Below the pieces are notes generated by a model. The model did no database searches, had not been told where the DNA came from, and saw nothing but the letters and a program-made list of their open reading frames with translations. This document shows, piece by piece, positions 11,274-22,589 of a stretch of DNA of 64,000 bases. The DNA lies in NCBI GenBank assembly GCA_963576735.1, contig OY755178.1, positions 6,882,001 to 6,946,000 on the forward strand, written 5' to 3'. The first letter of the stretch is position 1, and the number at the start of each line of letters is the position of its first letter. The position numbers were made by a program, and so were the translations under genes. This stretch comes from Bedellia somnulentella. Lineage: Eukaryota > Arthropoda > Insecta > Lepidoptera > Bedelliidae.

Positions 11274-11345
11274 ACTCAGTCGAGAATCTCGCCGAGTCGA
11301 AGTTTCTGCAGCATGAAATCTAGCCTGATGTTCCCGAGTTACAGA

Positions 11346-11679
11346 AAACCTAGACTCCGCCTAACTTATACCAAATACAAAAACTATTAATTAACAAAAC
11401 TTTAAAGAAAATTAAGAAAAAGCATCTAATTACAAACCCTCAAATAAAAATAAATGATATAAAATATGTAAACGATCAGTATTCAAGTGAATTACAATAT
11501 CCGTACAATATCAAGAAGAAGTGCGTTCGTTAGGAATAAATTTATCCTTGAATGGATTGGTTGCTGCTGGCCCTATGGCTTATGCGGCTTCTCTATGACT
11601 ATGTGTGCCGGGCAGCTCAGGGCCGCTATGGCGGGGCTAAGGTTGTGTACCTCAGCTAAATCGAATAGAACGTATAGAA
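11346..11679. other. Unassigned sequence
   Basis: Possibly the 5' non-coding part of the Helitron. No TC terminus or hairpin was recognised. A short plus-strand frame at 11487-11696 has no recognisable signature. Confidence 0.25.
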
Positions 11680-11995
11680 GCGGCGCTTTAAATTGACATA
11701 TCTTTTTTGTTTATGATCCGATTGACTTGAAATAAGCACTAAATGTTAAATGAAGATTATAACAATATATTAAGCCGTTTTTGATAATAGCGCGCACAAA
11801 CATACAGACAAACAGACAAAAAAAAAGTTAATTACAATTTCGGGTTCGGCATCGATATTATAACAACCCCTGGTACTTTTTTAAAAATATTTCCATTGTA
11901 CAGACACCACTTTCCTACAATTTTATTATATGTATAGATAGATATAGATAGTGAATCGGCCCAGCTTTGCACGGGTAGCGTAGTTTTTGAAAATA
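11680..11995 (+). repeat. Dispersed lepidopteran-type repeat
   Basis: It contains ACAAACATACAGACAAACAG, CAATTTCGGGTTCGGCATCG, TTTCCATTGTACAGACACCA, a TATAGATAGATATAGATAG tract and CCAGCTTTGCACGGGTAGCG. I recall these as common dispersed lepidopteran repeat motifs. No ends could be defined. Confidence 0.45.
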
Positions 11996-12395
11996 TCTGA
12001 GGTTCCTTCAATCATTGCTCAACCTTTGTAAACAAACGATCAGAGTTACAAACTTTGCATACATCATACATATACTCACGACTATTTTGTGCCCGCGCAA
12101 CCGTTACACAAAAATAATCCTTATAGCATGTTTCAGTATAGTATGACTTATTTCATGTATAAGTTTGGCGTTTCTATACCGATTTCAATGGGTCTTTTTT
12201 ATTGTAATAATGTTAACATTTTTAAATTAGAGTTGAGTGAGAGTATTATAAACGTGAGAGTAAACAAATATAATCAGAATGCGCCGCACTGCTAAGCTAT
12301 CAGGAGTTACACGGGAGCTGTTGCGGGACATTTTTTAGACAATTTTATGTAAAATATTTCCGTCAAACATGATTTCTATGCAACTTTAACCACTA

Positions 12396-12525
12396 GTGTG
12401 TAGTGTCGGCTTAGAATAGCACTACCCCATTTCATCCGGTGGGTGTACGTAAGAGGCGACTAACGGTATTGGGGTTTTAAGGGATTTTGGGCGATGAGGT
12501 TGGAGACCCATCCCCAACAACCTTG
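12396..12525 (+). mobile_element. T1 retroposon, subfamily B, 3'-truncated
   Basis: GTGTAGTGTCGGCTTAGAAT, CACTACCCCATTTC, GTACGTAAGAGGCGACTAAC and GGTTGGAGACCCATC are present. The copy stops after CAACAACCTTG, so the TATG-tailed 3' half is missing. Confidence 0.7.
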
Positions 12526-12799
12526 CAACACCGCGCAAATGTGTCAGTCACGAGATTGAATTGATTCGCTCGCGAGCAATTTTCAATCTGCTGACAATTT
12601 TAATTACTATTGCGTTACTAAAGTGATTTAGTCATTCTATTAAGTACCAAATTCTAAGACTTTCGCGACTGAGCATTACAATTAAAACAACTATTATAAA
12701 ACTAAGCCCATGTTATAACACGCCATTAACGAACCGAAAATCAATAGTTACTATCCGTACTAGAAGAAAGATAATAACTCGAACATAGAATGATTGATG

Positions 12800-13275
12800 G
12801 TTTGTTTCATGGTTTTTATCAAATATTTAATGGAACTAAGGGGTTGAAATAGGAAATGAAAGTTAGTACAGAGATTTTTGTCATTTCTGTATTTAGTAAC
12901 TTGAAACTTGGTACGATTGACTGTTATAATATAACCACTACAAAAAGGCATTTATGAAATTCATCCATCAATCAGTATATACTAAAAGCCAGAAATCCCA
13001 AAAAGGGTAGCCGTAGCTCCGATATAGTAATTCTTCATCCACTTTTGGAAGTTGAATAGGGAAAAGGCATTTAAATAAATGATTTTAGTGATGGGTATCC
13101 GACTGCATAGCCCAACAATCACTTAAAAAACCTCAATGACCTTTATATCCTTTACATCACCCGCGGGAACATAAATATAAAAAACAAGAATTTGAGATAG
13201 TGTTTTGGTATTTTGGATGTAAACTGGATGCAAAAAATTTAGTCCACGCGGACGTAGTCGCCGGCAAAAAGCTAG
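12800..13275 (+). mobile_element. Non-autonomous Helitron carrying a T1 fragment, copy 1
   Basis: The 3' end reads CACGCGGACGTAGTCGCCGG then CAAAAAGCTAG|T at 13275, a palindrome a short distance before CTAG as in Helitron 3' ends. The body is homologous to 63110-63569 throughout (AAACTTGGTACGATTG, AATTCATCCATCAATCA, GAGATAGTGTTTTGGTATTT). Both copies carry an internal minus-strand T1-derived block (about 12980-13165 here) at the same place. The 5' TC end was not located. Confidence 0.65.
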
Positions 13276-13328
13276 TTTTATGTTTAAACCTACAATTTAT
13301 TTTGTAAGATTAAATTAGTATTATGTAC

Positions 13329-13377
13329 CTAACAGCCTCCAGCAAAAGCTAGTTCAGCATTTGCTTGAGGCTGTTAG
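13329..13377. repeat. 18-bp stem-loop
   Basis: The arms CTAACAGCCTCCAGCAAA (13329-13346) and TTTGCTTGAGGCTGTTAG (13360-13377) pair with a single mismatch around a 13-base loop. It is too short for a typical pre-miRNA and may be a MITE remnant. Confidence 0.6.
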
Positions 13378-13518
13378 TTTGCCATACTGCCTGTGTTTAG
13401 AAAAGTTTTATTTTTTTATAAGTATTCTTGAGACAAGTCCTTTACCCTGACTGATTTAGATATCGATGATTACACCTTATTTAATTTTAAATAAATATTC
13501 GAAAGACATAGTCGGTAA

Positions 13519-13906
13519 TACATTAGTTCTACCGTGATAGCCCAGTGGGTAGAACACTCGGTTATCGTGCAAACGACTAGTGTTCAAATCCTGGGTTGGG
13601 CCTACACCAATTTGTCTTTTCTAAAGACATATGTGTGGTTAATTTATCATGGTTGTTAACGGTGAGGGAAAACATCGTGAGGAAACCCACATGGCTGAGT
13701 TGTACTTAGTCATGTGACAGTGTATTCGTACAAAACGGCGATAGGCCTGCCCCCTATCACGTGAGTACATTGTCCATGCAAAACGTGGGTACTCTGAACA
13801 CCAGGTGACAAAGTCACGTGATGTTCAGAAGTATTAGTGCCTCTGCCAACCCCTTCGGGGATATTCGGCGTGAACGTTTATGTTATGTTATGTTACATTA
13901 GTTCTA
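13519..13906 (+). mobile_element. T3 SINE with a 13-bp TSD
   Basis: TACATTAGTTCTA flanks the copy at 13519-13531 and 13894-13906. The head GTGATAGCCCAGTGGGTAGA and GTTCAAATCCTGGGTTGGGC keep tRNA-like A and B boxes. The tail is CTCTGCCAACCCCTTCGGGG, CGGCGTGAACG and TTATGTTATGTTA. The copy is full length. It lacks the GCGCTTGCC insert of the 10.9-kb copy, which indicates subfamilies. Confidence 0.9.
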
Positions 13907-14059
13907 AATTTCTAAAGTTAATTAATTAATGACAATACAACAGCACACGGGAGTTGACATACTCATTTAGTGTTACGTTACAGCTCTTTAGCTATTCGTC
14001 TCATTTTGATAAATGAGGTAGCATTAGCTTTGTGTCGGAATTCCGAGTGTCAGGCGATG

Positions 14060-14067
14060 TGACGTCA
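14060..14067. promoter_or_regulatory. CRE-like palindrome TGACGTCA
   Basis: A perfect cAMP-response-element palindrome. There is no adjacent gene, so a functional role is not supported. Confidence 0.2.
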
Positions 14068-14227
14068 TATTAAATATAACATTGCGGATATATGACTTGC
14101 ATAATACGCTGAGTAACAAAGATTTTAGAGCATATAGAGCGTTGTTTAAATTATCACATCTTACCGTTAAGCCAGATTGAATTCAAAATTTCAGAAAGTG
14201 ATGATTGTGTATGTAATAAATAAATTC

Positions 14228-14486
14228 AATAAGGAGTGTAGTGTCGGCTTAGATTAACACTACCCCATTTTTGCCGGTGGGTGTACGTAAGAAGCAACTA
14301 ACGGTATTGGGGCTTTTAAGGGATTTTTTGGCGATGCGGTTGGAGACCTATCACCAACAACCTTTATTTTGCCATCTTTTCCCCACACAACTTTCCAAAA
14401 GTGACTGAGGAACTTCTAGTTCCTTAGCTCTGGCTACCCCTTCCAGGGATTTACAGCCGTGAGTATATGTATGTATGTAATAAGGA
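14228..14486 (+). mobile_element. T1 retroposon, subfamily B, full length with TSD
   Basis: AATAAGGA at 14228-14235 recurs at 14479-14486. The element between is a complete T1: GTGTAGTGTCGGCTTAG head, GTACGTAAGAAGCAACTAAC, GGCGATGCGGTTGGAGACC, GGCTACCCCTTCCAGGGA and GTGAGTATATGTATGTATG tail. Confidence 0.85.
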
Positions 14487-14581
14487 TTAGTGAGAATTTC
14501 AGTATCAACCATTTCTTAACTACTTTTGGACAATGGAAAGCAAAATTCGAAAAAAGAATTGTTGATAAAATATAGGCTACC

Positions 14582-14907
14582 ATTTTAGCTTGTTTGGTAG
14601 AACAGCGCTTTTCGTGCTGACATTGAGGGTTCAAATCCCGGGACGGGCCTACACCAATTTGCCTGTTCTAAAGTCATATGTGTGGTTAATTTATAGTGGT
14701 TGTTGACGGTGAGGGGAAACGTAGTGAGGAAACCCACATTGCTGAGTTGCACTTGGTCATGTGGCAGTGTATTTGTACAAAACAGCAATAGGCCTGCTCC
14801 CTGTCACGTGAGTACACTGTCAAAGCAAAACAGAAGTGACAATATCACGTGATTTACAGAAGTAGAAGTGACAACCCTTTGGGGGTATACGGCGTGAACG
14901 TTTAAGT
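14582..14907 (+). mobile_element. T3 SINE, older copy
   Basis: Boxes GGGTTCAAATCCCGGGACGG, ACACCAATTTGCCTGTTCTA and GTGAGGAAACCCACATTGCT. The end is GTATACGGCGTGAACGTTTA without the TTATG repeats. A deletion removes part of the CTCTGCC block. No TSD was seen. Confidence 0.75.
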
Positions 14908-16479
14908 TTGATAAAAAAAATGAACCCATTGCTTCAAACACTAATAAACACCAAGCCCCGATTCACATTGCAAAAACAAATTCATATATTTTTTAGCAAT
15001 CGTAGTCCTTAATTATTACAAAAATCCGAAATCACGCCCCAATTTTGTCGGTATTAAATTCGATATAAACGAGACGGTTTTTTTTAAGTAATTTGTTCCA
15101 ATTTTGTCCTTTCAATGACTGAATGGGTCACGTCTACCAGAGCTGGAAGCTTTCCCAATTAGAAGTTCGTTTATCAATTATGGCTGATAAACCACAATAA
15201 GACCGTTCAGAGATCATCGGGTCCGAAAAAATTGAGGAAAGTAATTGGAATATTACTGTATTGGTTTAAGATTTTGTTTTCTTGATGACTGAGTTGAATT
15301 ATTAAGACTTTTTAAATCATCGTCAGTTGAGTAGTGTTGATATCGACAGGATTTTAGGATTTTTAAGTGATTGTTATTATTGGGTTATTTTTTAGTATTT
15401 CCGTTCGTTACTACAAGAACTATTGTATATCACAAAAATAATGAACAGTGAGTTAATTTTTCACCTTACTCCGATGTGAATGTAGCGAAATGGCCAAGCC
15501 ACATATTTTGAAGGGTAGTAGTAAAAGCTCCGATAATAAAATTAAAATTGTCCTTACAAAAAATATTAAATTTACTGCCTAAAATACTAAATTTCCGACT
15601 ACTTTTGTCGGAGTTGAAATGACGAAACGACTGAACGACATACTTAAATCTTCGAAAAATTTATATGTCTGTTTATTGCCACAATACTTTTCTACCAAGT
15701 AAAATTATGTTCTGCCGATAACAATGGTTTGTAAATTTTACCTCTACTTGCCTACAAGTTATTCATAAATTACACTACATGTTTCATAAGGCTTATGCAT
15801 TTAAGGTGCTCGCTCCGCTGCGCTTAGCTCGCTCGTTTTATACATAACCTAACCTAACCTAGCTAAATGTGACCTAACTTTTCTTCACCTGCAGGGGGCT
15901 TCAGAACCCCCAACCCCCAAACGGATAAACTTGTCGGAGGTTCAGTATTTTATTCGGAAGTGTAGTTTTATTATTCGAAGTTAAATATGTTTGTCAGTAA
16001 AAATGAAATTTGATCCTGTTCATAGGTGTTAGTTATATTTATAATTTTTTTTCGGTATGTTTTGGGTTTTTTCGTCGGTAATTTATTAAAACGCTGGTTT
16101 ATTAGAATAATAGTCCGACAGATAAAGTTGAAGATTCATTAATTTTTCGGAACCATTATTATTTCCCTATTTTGAATAAGGTGTAGAGTTTGTGAAGTTA
16201 GGCCTTGTGGAGTGGAGTGGAGCTTGGGTCTACAGGAGATCTGATAATTTTTTGACAGAGCGAGTCATATGGGTTCGTCTTGGCAACATTTTACATGAAA
16301 ATGATTTTTGTGGGATCTGTTTTTCTAATTTAGAAAATTAGAAATCTCATCATATCCATTTTCTATGTTTTTCACAATATTACCTTTTACACAATATAAT
16401 AAAAGTATAACTTTTTGAGGCTGAGAACGGAAAGAAAGAACTAACAATGTGAAACCGGAACCTATCGCTAGATTTTTAA
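14908..16479. other. Unassigned; includes CCTAA repeats
   Basis: Around 15811-15960 the composition changes: GGTGCTCGCTCCGCTGCGC, then AACCTAACCTAACCTAG (three CCTA(A) units, the insect telomere motif), and GGGGGCTTCAGAACCCCC (palindrome). Short phrases built on GTCGGA/TCCGAC recur over 15530-16110, suggesting an uncharacterised DNA element. No ORF. Confidence 0.35.
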
Positions 16480-16696
16480 GGTGAGGGCAAAATTATGTAT
16501 AAACCCAAAAAACTGAGTAGAATTTGGACATGTGACATTGTTTTTGAACAAACCAGCGATGTGCCTATCTGCATCACATTAATACACTGTTGTCCATGTC
16601 CTGGAAATAAATGTACGCTGTAATGTCAAAAATTACATGCGATTTTTACAACTGTTAGGATATATGCTACCCCTTTTGAGATATCTGGCGTAAAAT
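16480..16696 (+). repeat. T3 SINE, ancient 5'-truncated copy
   Basis: Recognisable blocks are GTGAGGGCAAAATTATGTAT, CATGTGACATTG, AATACACTGTTGTCCATG, ACCCCTTTTGAGATATCTGG and CGTAAA, in the T3 order but heavily mutated. Confidence 0.5.
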
Positions 16697-16826
16697 ATAG
16701 GGTGAGAGCAAAAAGTGATGGATTACATAAGTACAAAACTCAAAAGTAGAGATAGCAGAGGTACCAATGCTTTTAAACCACATGTGTAATTTATGACATC
16801 CATACAATACTGGTCCAATAGCACAA

Positions 16827-17075
16827 CATACATACATACATATACTCACGGCTATAAATCCCTTAACGGGGTAGCCAGAGCTTTGGAATGAAAAATTCCT
16901 CAGCCATTTGGAAGTTGATTGGGGAAAAGATGGTAATAATAAATGTTTTTGGTGACGGGTCTCCAACCACATCGCCCAAAAATCACTTAAAAAGCTCCTA
17001 CACCCTTAGTCGCCTCTTACGATCACCCACGGGTAGAAATGGGGTAGTGTTATTCCAAGCCGACACTACACGGCA
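16827..17075 (-). mobile_element. T1 retroposon, full length, minus strand
   Basis: It starts at left with the reversed tail CATACATACATACATATACT and CACGGCTATAAATCCC. GGTCTCCAACCACATCGCCC, TAGTCGCCTCTTACGATC and a CCGACACTACACGG head follow. Confidence 0.8.
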
Positions 17076-18088
17076 TAGAACAACTTATTTAAAAATGATA
17101 AACTTTAATCATAAACATCGCAAAGAATACAACGAAATGCTGAAAATATAACATTTGCAAGTTGTTTTTGTAGGAACATTACTCGAGTGGAAACGTTTGC
17201 ATTAGTTAAAATGGCGTTCGTTTGGGTTGGAAGTTTGTGCGTAGGTTTGGAACATTATTAAAAGATGATACACGTAATGTTTTAGTACCGATATTTATGT
17301 TTCGGAAACATGACATAAATTAATACAAACAAAGCTATATTTGAACTGTAAACTATGTCACGTAATGGTTCCGAATGAAAGCTAACTCGCTACTTTATAG
17401 ATTACATTATATTAATTACTAGCGCTGCTGGTTTCGCACGGGAAGTAAGTGATAAGGGCTAAATAAAAATAATAGTTTAAAATAAATATCACTCTTTACT
17501 AGATCTGCCAGTGAAGGTTTTATAAAAATAAGTCCAGATGAAAAATAAAACAGGTTATTTTAGGACTATAAGCAGTCACTTCAATTTGATTTATCTGAAA
17601 CTAGATCTTTATATAGATATTGAATAGAGTTACTTGAAAATGTAGAACTAACATAGCCAAAACAACCCCAAGGCACTATTCCCCGAGTCACATTGTATAG
17701 ACATTGCTCTGTCATGAAACTGTGGCTTTCGGTGAATTTACAGAAGTAGGTCCCAGTAGTTACTTTATTTTGCAATAACAAGAGGCAATTAAAGCGAAAA
17801 CCTGTAAATTTTTAAAGTTTCCTGCAAAATAAATACGAATAATAAGTTTAATACAATACGTCTTGTATGATTGCACGCCAACTATAGGATAATTATATAT
17901 TATTTCAATAATTAACAGTATACACTTTATAGTTAAGCCATTTATTTGCATAAGGTTGAGCAGAAGGTATTTTTTGTGTCAAATTGTTCCCTTAAAAAAT
18001 ATATAATAGTCTACCTGCAATTGAACCTTTCATTACTTGTGAGAATCGATTTTGGAGTCTTAAGCGTAAGCTCCTCGAAAGATGTATA
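17076..18088. other. Unassigned AT-rich sequence
   Basis: Short frames only. GCTGGTTTCGCACGGGAAG at about 17428 recalls the edge motif of dispersed repeats. No element could be delimited. Confidence 0.3.
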
Positions 18089-18333
18089 CATACATACATA
18101 TACTCACGGCTATAAATCCCTAGATGGGGTAGCCAGAGCTGAGGAATTAGAAATTCCTCAGCCACTTTTGAAAAGTTAAGTGGGGAAAAGATGGTAAAAT
18201 AAAGGTTGTTGGTGATGGGTCTCCAACCGCATCGCCCAAAAATCCCTTAAAAGCCCTAATACCGTTAGTCGCCTTTTACGTACACCAACCGGAAGAATTG
18301 GGGTAGTGCTATTCTAAGCCGACACTACACAGC
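18089..18333 (-). mobile_element. T1 retroposon, subfamily B, full length, minus strand
   Basis: Reversed tail CATACATACATATACTCACG to head CCGACACTACACAGC, with CCGTTAGTCGCCTTTTACGT and GGTCTCCAACCGCATCGCCC in place. Confidence 0.8.
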
Positions 18334-18551
18334 ACAACATGTATATACAAAACTATAAAAATATCCGTACCTGTATAATTGTATTTATGTACTTTGGTGA
18401 ACTATTTTTGTAGCACGTCAAAACAAATGAATAGTCACCCAATATCAATACATACATCTTATTCACCTGTTACACAGTTGTTAATCTCAAAGAACAGGAA
18501 GCCTCTGTAACTCTTTGAAAATTGAATGAGAAAAAGTTTTTAATTGTAATA
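18334..18551. other. Unassigned sequence between two T1 copies
   Basis: Nothing recognised. Confidence 0.3.
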
Positions 18552-18675
18552 CATACATGCATTATCATACATATACTCACGGCTATAAATTTCTAGAAGG
18601 GTTAGCCAGAGTTCCACAGCCACTTTTGGCAATTGAGTGGAAAAGAGATTGTAGAATAAAGATTGTTAGTGATTT
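18552..18675 (-). mobile_element. T1 retroposon, 5'-truncated, minus strand
   Basis: Tail and 3' third only: ATACATATACTCACGGCTAT, GGTTAGCCAGAG, AGCCACTTTTGG, and ending near GATTGTTAGTGATT. Confidence 0.65.
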
Positions 18676-18767
18676 GACAGTTATAATAAATTCCAGAAAA
18701 AACTATACTCTATCTTTCTTGCTTTAGACAAACAATATCAATCTATATATAAATATATATCTATTAT

Positions 18768-19440
18768 TTATTTATTTATTTATTTAGGTACAATTACAGA
18801 ACTTAAACTAAAAACATATATTAAATCTAATTACAACATGAACATTCCTAGTCTAAGTTCCAGTTACAACTGCACACAACATTCACTTGTAATATATGCA
18901 CGACAAAAAAAGAGAGAACATTACAGATCGAATATAGTTATACATTTTATTTTTTTTTAATTTTTATTTGCTTTTTTTATAATTAGAATTAACTTAAACT
19001 AACTAAGCTTATATACATTAACTTAAGATTAGACTATGTACAAAAAAGGAGAGATAAAAAGATAACCTATAATTAAATATTATTTTGTTGATTGTTAACA
19101 TAACGTTTAAAAGAACTCAGTGAGCATCCAAAGATGTCAACATCGTAACATATATTATTATAAGATTGGCACATTCTGCGTAGTGGGTGATTAAGAGCAA
19201 TATTATTTTTTGGGATTGATAAGGTAAACAATTGCTGAATTCGCACTGATCGAGAGGGAACCCTGAATTCTAATTGCTCCAACAGCGCGCTATCCAGGAA
19301 TCCGTTAGCTATTTTAAATAGAGTTGAGAGATCAGCTACTCGTCTACGATCCTCAAGACTTTGCAACTTGAACCTTAAAATCCGATCGTCGTATTGTGGG
19401 ATCTGACGTCTGATACCCAACCTGGAGCACAAGGATCTAA
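18768..19440 (-). pseudogene. Non-LTR retrotransposon (Jockey/CR1-like) RT C-terminus and 3' UTR
   Basis: A 119-codon minus-strand frame (19432-19073) reads MCSRLGIRRQIP..., DRILRFKLQSLEDRRRVADL, FRVPSRSVRIQQLFTL, LNHPLRRMCQSYNNICYDVD and IFGCSLSSFKRYV. The order SLE.RR / vP.R..R / P.RRM...YN / D.F..SL..F is the usual C-terminal region after the reverse transcriptase of insect LINEs. About 300 bp of AT-rich 3' UTR follow, ending in an (AAAT)n tract at about 18770-18790 on the element strand. It is 5'-truncated, and no target duplication was defined. Confidence 0.7.
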
Positions 19441-21749
19441 CAAATCTTTAATTTTGTATCTAATGTAAATATTTTATATTAATAAGTTGTAAATTGTATA
19501 CGTAAATAGTATGAGTAATAAAATTATTTAAAAAGTATATATTCTCATATAGACTTGACTACCGTATTTGACAAGAGTTTGACAATTAATTAAGTGTATA
19601 TTATTTGTATGTATCAACTCAACTATGAGGTAGTATGTGTAACGCATTTTCCACATGCACAATTGGAATAAAATTCCTTTTTCAATCACTCTTTTTATAA
19701 TTTAATTGCATATTATAAATAAAATTCTATCGGCCCGATTTTATTAAAAAGGTTTAAAAAGTTGCTGCTTCCGATTAATTCTTTATTTGTAGCAACACAA
19801 CTTACATACCCCATTTTCACTCCATACGTCGAACAGTTTAGAATACGCTATCAATCAGTCAGTCAAGGTACATAGTAATGTGCATTCATAAAATTAACAA
19901 AATAAAATAACATAAACTGATATAAAAAATGCACAAACAGAAACAGTTACAACCATATACATTCAATAGCTGCACAAATATCTAAAATGCGTAATATATT
20001 TCTTTACACTGGTATTACGCCAGAAAGTCGGCTACCTCAAAACTCTTAACATATTGAGTGGAAAGAGCACTTCGAGCAACAAGCATAAACACGTAGTATT
20101 CATTTTTGTTTCCAACATTATTTTCAATTACATCTCGCTTATTCTCGATACGTATGCAACGGCCTCTCGCAGGTTGACCTACTTAGACATTTCTATTTCT
20201 TGATACAACTTCCACCTTTTGCAACTTCATTAGAATTTCATAAGTGCTTTCTAAATGGGGTATGGTGTTAGAGCCAGGTGCATGGGGCCCGTGCCTTTAT
20301 TAATTATTTAAAAGATTGTTGTCGTATTTCAAGACTACCTTCGCCACCCTTTGGAGATGTAAACTTTGTGTTTTGGAACCGACAAAGTAACAATTATAAT
20401 AAATAACTAATAACAGTGACTTTTCTGTCCTATTCTAAAAGCAGCGAGCAAATTGTGAGCATGTATTTATCATGGACCAACCCACTATTGATAGAAAAAT
20501 TGGAATTGGAGTAATTTTTCCAAGTAAGTATCCAATGTTATTCTTGCTAACACATATAAAATAATGTGATGAAAAAAACAATTGATTTGTAGCCCTGGTT
20601 CCCAGATCTGACATTTAAAGCCAGTATTATAGAAATGCTAGGATGGCACAGGTTAGTGGCTGACTTACCTCTTGTAGTATAATTAATATAATATCGATCT
20701 TTAGAGTTCAAGACGCTCATATATACTTATAGCATCTAGTAGGCAAGGACAAAAGCCCCTCCTAAGGATATCCATATCGTCGGTAGTGCACTGCCCTCAT
20801 CTAAGATCGCGTTCTTCATCAATATATTGTTTCACCTTAACAACTTTTATACTTATTTTCTTTATTAAAAAGAAATATAGATAAATAGTCTACGCTATCA
20901 TACTGAGACTAGCCAAGCTGTGGAGTAGTCTTGGCTAAAAATAGCACTAACTCTTTTCTTCTCTTAGATCGTCCTCTATCAAATTTGGCCACTTAGCCCT
21001 TTGTGGAAATATTAATGGTCATAAGTCAATATGGCTTGGGACCTTACCACAATCAATACTTTTTTTTTTTTTTTTTTAGTATAGCTGAGTATTTTTAACA
21101 CTAAAGTTCCAACTATCCAAATTTGCTTCAAATTTAAAAGGTCATAATTTATATGAGGCAGTATCAGATATCATACTTATAGTTCATCTATCACTTAAAA
21201 CTTCTCAGTACCCTGAGTTGCGTGTTACGACACCCCTTGGAATAGATTAAGAAACAAATTTCGTAGTCGACTCTACTTTCATGTCATACTTTCATGTCCT
21301 AAACTAATGTAGTTAATATTTTTGTGAATAAGATTATTGCACTTAGAGCCAAAAACATGTTATTGCATGTTGTACTAAATTAAATAAAAAGTATTCTATA
21401 AAGAAAGAAAGAAAGCATAGGATAGGTATAACACACAAAACAAAAAATAACATTTGTACAACACATAAAACAATACATTCTTAATATAACTGAAACACAC
21501 AACTAAAACGAACCCTATGCATCAAAATGGTCATTGTCATTAATTATTCTCATTTTTATATTAGCTTTGCGTTTTCTTTTGTGCCATAAAAAAGGTATAT
21601 AAAATAGTAATAGTAAATCTAATGTTCCGTGCAATGTGATTTCAAATTGATTTTTTATCATTATAAATTGTATCATCATTTCAGCTTTGGCATTTTAAAA
21701 CAGATACGTTGCGTAAATAAACTTCATAGTTCAGTTGAAACGCCACCAC
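19441..21749. other. Long unassigned AT-rich stretch
   Basis: No frame above noise. Noted landmarks are a run of 18 T at 21060-21077, a short GAAA tract near 21401-21417, and at 20735-20800 a motif (AAAAGCCCCTCCTAAGGATA) that resembles LINE 3' sequence but is not conclusive. Confidence 0.3.
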
Positions 21750-21990
21750 TTCTCATTCCGGAGACGTGATTTTAAATCTTGACTCGGGCCTACACCAATG
21801 TGTTTTTCCTAAGTCTTATGTGCGGTAAGCGGTAAGGGAAAACATCGTAAGTAAACCCACATATCTGTAAGTCATGTAAGAGTGTATTGTTACAAAAGGG
21901 TAATATGCTTGCTCACTATCTTGCGAGTGCACTGTCCAAGTAAAACGTGAATTATATGAACACCGTAGGACAGAAATATGACGTGATTAA
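21750..21990 (+). repeat. T3 SINE, old copy lacking both ends
   Basis: Recognisable blocks are GACTCGGGCCTACACCAATG, GGTAAGGGAAAACATCGTAA, AAGAGTGTATTGTTACAAAA and GAGTGCACTGTCCAAG. The tRNA-like head is decayed and the tail is absent. Confidence 0.6.
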
Positions 21991-22589
21991 AGATTTACTT
22001 GAGATTTTGTGGCATTTATTAACCATTTTTAACAAATAGAGCAAGTTTTTAAATTATAGTTAAACAAACCATCATGTGCCATTATCATTCGTTTTTATTC
22101 TGAGGAATTGATATCATTGAAAGTAATATTTTGCCCAATATTTTAATATTAGCAGACGGTAATATCTCAACATAAGGTTGCGAGGTTTATTTTATATATT
22201 CGACTCAAAGGTATTCTGCCCACACCTATATTTATTACGGTTCACTAAATTTATATAAGCTGCAGCCATATTCGCAGGAAATACGTATTTATAGAAAAAT
22301 AAATAATACCTTCACGTAAAATACGTTGCTCAGGTAATCAAATAAACAAGCCGATGTGATTTAAAATAAATTGGTTTTTCTTGTCATCGCACAGTTTTTA
22401 ATGCAATAATGCGATTTCTTTATAAACTGATGAAGAATTAGGAGATTTGGATTCGGATTCTGAATTGAATACATACCTCTTTGCTTTTTTCTATTTTTCT
22501 ATTTGTATCATTTAATAGGTTCGGCATGGTAAGGAAAAACAAAACGAGTCATAAAATGAGAAACATGTTGCTAAATTTTTACTTGGTAA
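21991..22589. other. Unassigned sequence
   Basis: Nothing recognised. Confidence 0.3.

Larger units (their letters stand above)
8325..11345 (-). mobile_element. Decayed autonomous-type Helitron with nested retroposons
   Basis: Read on the minus strand, the element runs from a Rep N-terminal region (11345 to about 9850) to a PIF1-like helicase C-terminus (8940-8465). It ends with CACGGGTACAGCTAG at 8325, followed by T, as Helitrons end in CTAG before T. Insertions are a T3 SINE (10897-11267) and a T2 LINE end (8985-9115). The Rep catalytic core and most of the helicase are missing, and all frames carry stops. The 5' TC terminus was not located. This looks like an inactive relic of a rolling-circle transposon. 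Confidence 0.75.

Noticed and set aside
16667..16972. Minus-strand frame of 101 codons, and similar frames over other T1 copies
   Set aside because: Frame through the T1 retroposon. It is not conserved between T1 copies, so T1 is treated as non-coding here.
21060..21077. Poly-T run as the poly(A) tail of a processed pseudogene
   Set aside because: No coding similarity or target duplication on either side.
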